64,000 nt of DNA. Origin: Phoronis australis. Lineage: Eukaryota > Phoronida > Phoronidae. Position numbers and translations under genes: made by a program. Below are positions 62,073 through 64,000 of this stretch, one piece after another (the first letter of the stretch is position 1; every line of letters begins with the position of its first letter). Under the pieces are notes generated by a model. That model saw only the letters and a program-made list of their open reading frames with translations. It searched no databases and had not been told where the DNA came from. The stretch lies in assembly GCA_002633005.1 (NCBI GenBank), contig NMRA01000321.1, positions 31,086-95,085 of the forward strand, written 5' to 3'.

Positions 62073-64000
62073 TTCAGAAGTGTTGATCTGTGAAGATTAT
62101 CATGACATTGTCATACTGTCGATGGTCATTCATCAAAACTCATCATAACTTACCAGAGGCTTGATGCTTTGTGTGTACTACCTGGTCAGACACAGATCCA
62201 GGATTTTGAACAGGGGAGCTCGACAAGTGAAAAAACATAGGTGCTTGAGTTTCGTCCTTTATACAACACTGTAGAAGTGAACGAACAGGGGTCTGGACCC
62301 GCGCTCTGTATCTTCTCTCGCTATTGTCGGTGGTGTGGCTGTGACAAGTGATTCATTTGGATGACAGGCATTGGAATAACATGGAGAATTTCTATGTGAA
62401 CCGTCTTGTCAACTGCAATGTTGTCAGGAGTATTTTGTTAAACGAAGCAAAAGTTGAAATATCTGACATGCTTGACAGTTTCATATTTCATAAAACTCAT
62501 CCGAAACTTAATCTCATTTTCTCCTGCATTATTGTACATTTGGTATTTTGTAATTAAATTACAAACTAAATTTTAAACCGCTATTTTCATGTTAAATTCT
62601 TAATATGGTAAATTGATGTGTGTTGGTCATCCTGTTGATGACTCCTGTAGGAGGAGTCAAGGGTCATATATCATAGCCACTTCCCAGAATTCCATAGTGC
62701 CCTCTGACTGTCAGTGATATTTTCCCAAAATCTGTCGCATCTGTAGGGGTGTTGAGTCTCAGTGGGTATTTTTTTCATTCCGAAGATTTCTCGCCCAAGT
62801 GTATCATGTCTTCTGTTTACCAACACAGCCCTGGTGAACTGATCTCCACAGGAGAACAAAAAATGATTCTCAACACTGGGTTATGGTTCTCACAAAAAAG
62901 ACATTTACAGCTAGAGGGGATGTTAGGCCTGTTTGATGGTCAGATTATTTGGGACATAGTACGTGGGAGTACAAGAGTTCTAGGCAACATTGTGGTCAGT
63001 CACGACTTGTCAGTGCTGACTAAGCTGTAGAGAAGATTATAATTGCATATAATTAAAAACCTGTCAAAAGCAATTAGAACATTCGCCTCAATGTAATTAA
63101 CCTTTTTAACTAAAATCATAACAAATTCCAATTTTCAAGTGATGCTGTCTAGTCATGATTTACTTTGCCATTGTTACCGTGGGATATAGATTGTAATTGT
63201 TAGATGTGGAGTGAAGTATTGATTTTGTTAAAGTATCCGCTGGACTCTGGACATTTGTTGTGGCGTCATAAATTTCAAAAATTAAATTTGCGTTTTAGAT
63301 GCAGACTGTGAGAGGTGAAATTTCACTAGCAATAACAATTTGCCTCTAGACACTGCAACGCAAATACGAAGTAGCTACTTCAAATATGGGTGGGCCAAAA
63401 GTATTCAGACAAAATGACCGGGGAATTGCGCGGTCATGACGGCTGGGTGGAAGCCGAATGCGTTGTCAGAGTAGTCTTCCCTCATGAGCCAGAATGAAAA
63501 GGTCCCTATTCCAGACTAACGTTTTTTACTTTTGTTGAACGCCAGACTCGTTCTTTTGTCGTATATCACGAGACAAACGCCAATTATCAAGCGCCCACCC
63601 AGTGGGGGGGGGGGGGNAGTCCGAGAAAACGAGACATAAGTCCACTAAAAAGGTGCAGACGCACAGTTCACAGACATGAAGGTGGTACCCCGTTTTTCTA
63701 GTCCTTTTTTGTTAGCAAAAGGTACACTTGTGTCAGAGATTCGAGCCGGCTCCCATATTAAAGGTTGGGTGCGCGCATGATTATCTACCACGCAGAATGA
63801 ATACATTAATGTAAGCACGCATCGACTCAAAATTTGTCAAAAAGTAAAAACCCATCCAGCGTTTTAGTTAGTTTTTATCCGTATTTTTTTTCGCGAAAGA
63901 GGGATTCTACCCTAATTTTTCACAACCGAGGAATTCAAGTTCAAAGGCCAAACACGTTATAAAATACTACTTTCTATCCTTTACCATGGGCGGCGCAGCA
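62073..64000. other. POLR2J 3' UTR and downstream region; no further gene recognised
   Basis: AATTAAATTAC near 62553 contains ATTAAA, a possible polyadenylation signal about 480 bp after the stop. A run of G (63604-63616) with an N at 63617 follows. The last 16 bases look like the start of the CACTGAAATAA repeat family. Unassigned frames at 62749-63030 have no domain. Confidence 0.45.

Overview
The window looks like nuclear DNA of an animal, most likely a marine invertebrate. It is AT-rich, has very low gene density and is packed with dispersed repeats. Both recognisable genes are split by GT-AG introns and belong to metazoan families. Nothing bacterial (operons, ribosome binding sites, CRISPR) is visible. 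The species cannot be fixed from sequence alone. An invertebrate deuterostome would fit an atypical soluble guanylate cyclase together with Penelope-like, L1/Tx1-like, THAP-type and tRNA-derived SINE repeats, but that is inference.

Two genes are well supported. On the minus strand, three exons (41817-41650, 17156-17032, 14878-14617) join in frame. They encode the first 185 residues of a beta-type (beta2-like) soluble guanylate cyclase: a complete heme-NO-binding (HNOB) domain with the proximal histidine and the Y-x-S-x-R heme motif intact. Intron 1 is about 24.5 kb and holds most of the repeats described below. The later exons (HNOBA, coiled coil, cyclase) were not found to the left and may lie outside the window. 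On the plus strand, four exons (56388-56440, 59548-59637, 60394-60568, 62040-62072) give a complete 116-residue RPB11, the POLR2J subunit of RNA polymerase II.

The rest is mobile and repetitive DNA. 0.9-2.2 kb: a DNA transposon with about 317-bp inverted ends that themselves carry the start of a THAP zinc-finger reading frame. 6.8-8.4 kb: a direct duplication. 8.6-10.8 kb: a long inverted repeat. 13.0 kb: a 56-bp triplication. 15.0-15.5 kb: a Penelope-like GIY-YIG fragment between inverted copies of a hammerhead-like motif. 18.2-22.1 kb: a 3.9-kb transposon with a second THAP remnant. 24.2 kb and 30.4 kb: two MITE-like elements, the second nested in a SINE and filled with a palindromic array. 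27.4-28.6 kb: a tandem-repeat element. 37.1 kb: a 14-bp satellite. 37.6-40.6 kb: a foldback element with alternating 141-bp repeats and a near-identical 0.8-kb duplication beside an N.

49.4-51.8 kb holds an unusual acidic reading frame built on an 11-residue (33-bp) repeat, broken by frame shifts and stops. 52.4-54.3 kb is an L1/Tx1-like LINE lacking its reverse-transcriptase core. A pure CAG tract lies at 55.76-55.84 kb, upstream of POLR2J.

The most unusual points are the 33-bp-repeat reading frame, the two THAP-bearing transposons, the hammerhead-like motifs flanking the Penelope fragment and the palindrome-filled MITE. I did not find convincing evidence for a new multi-gene system.
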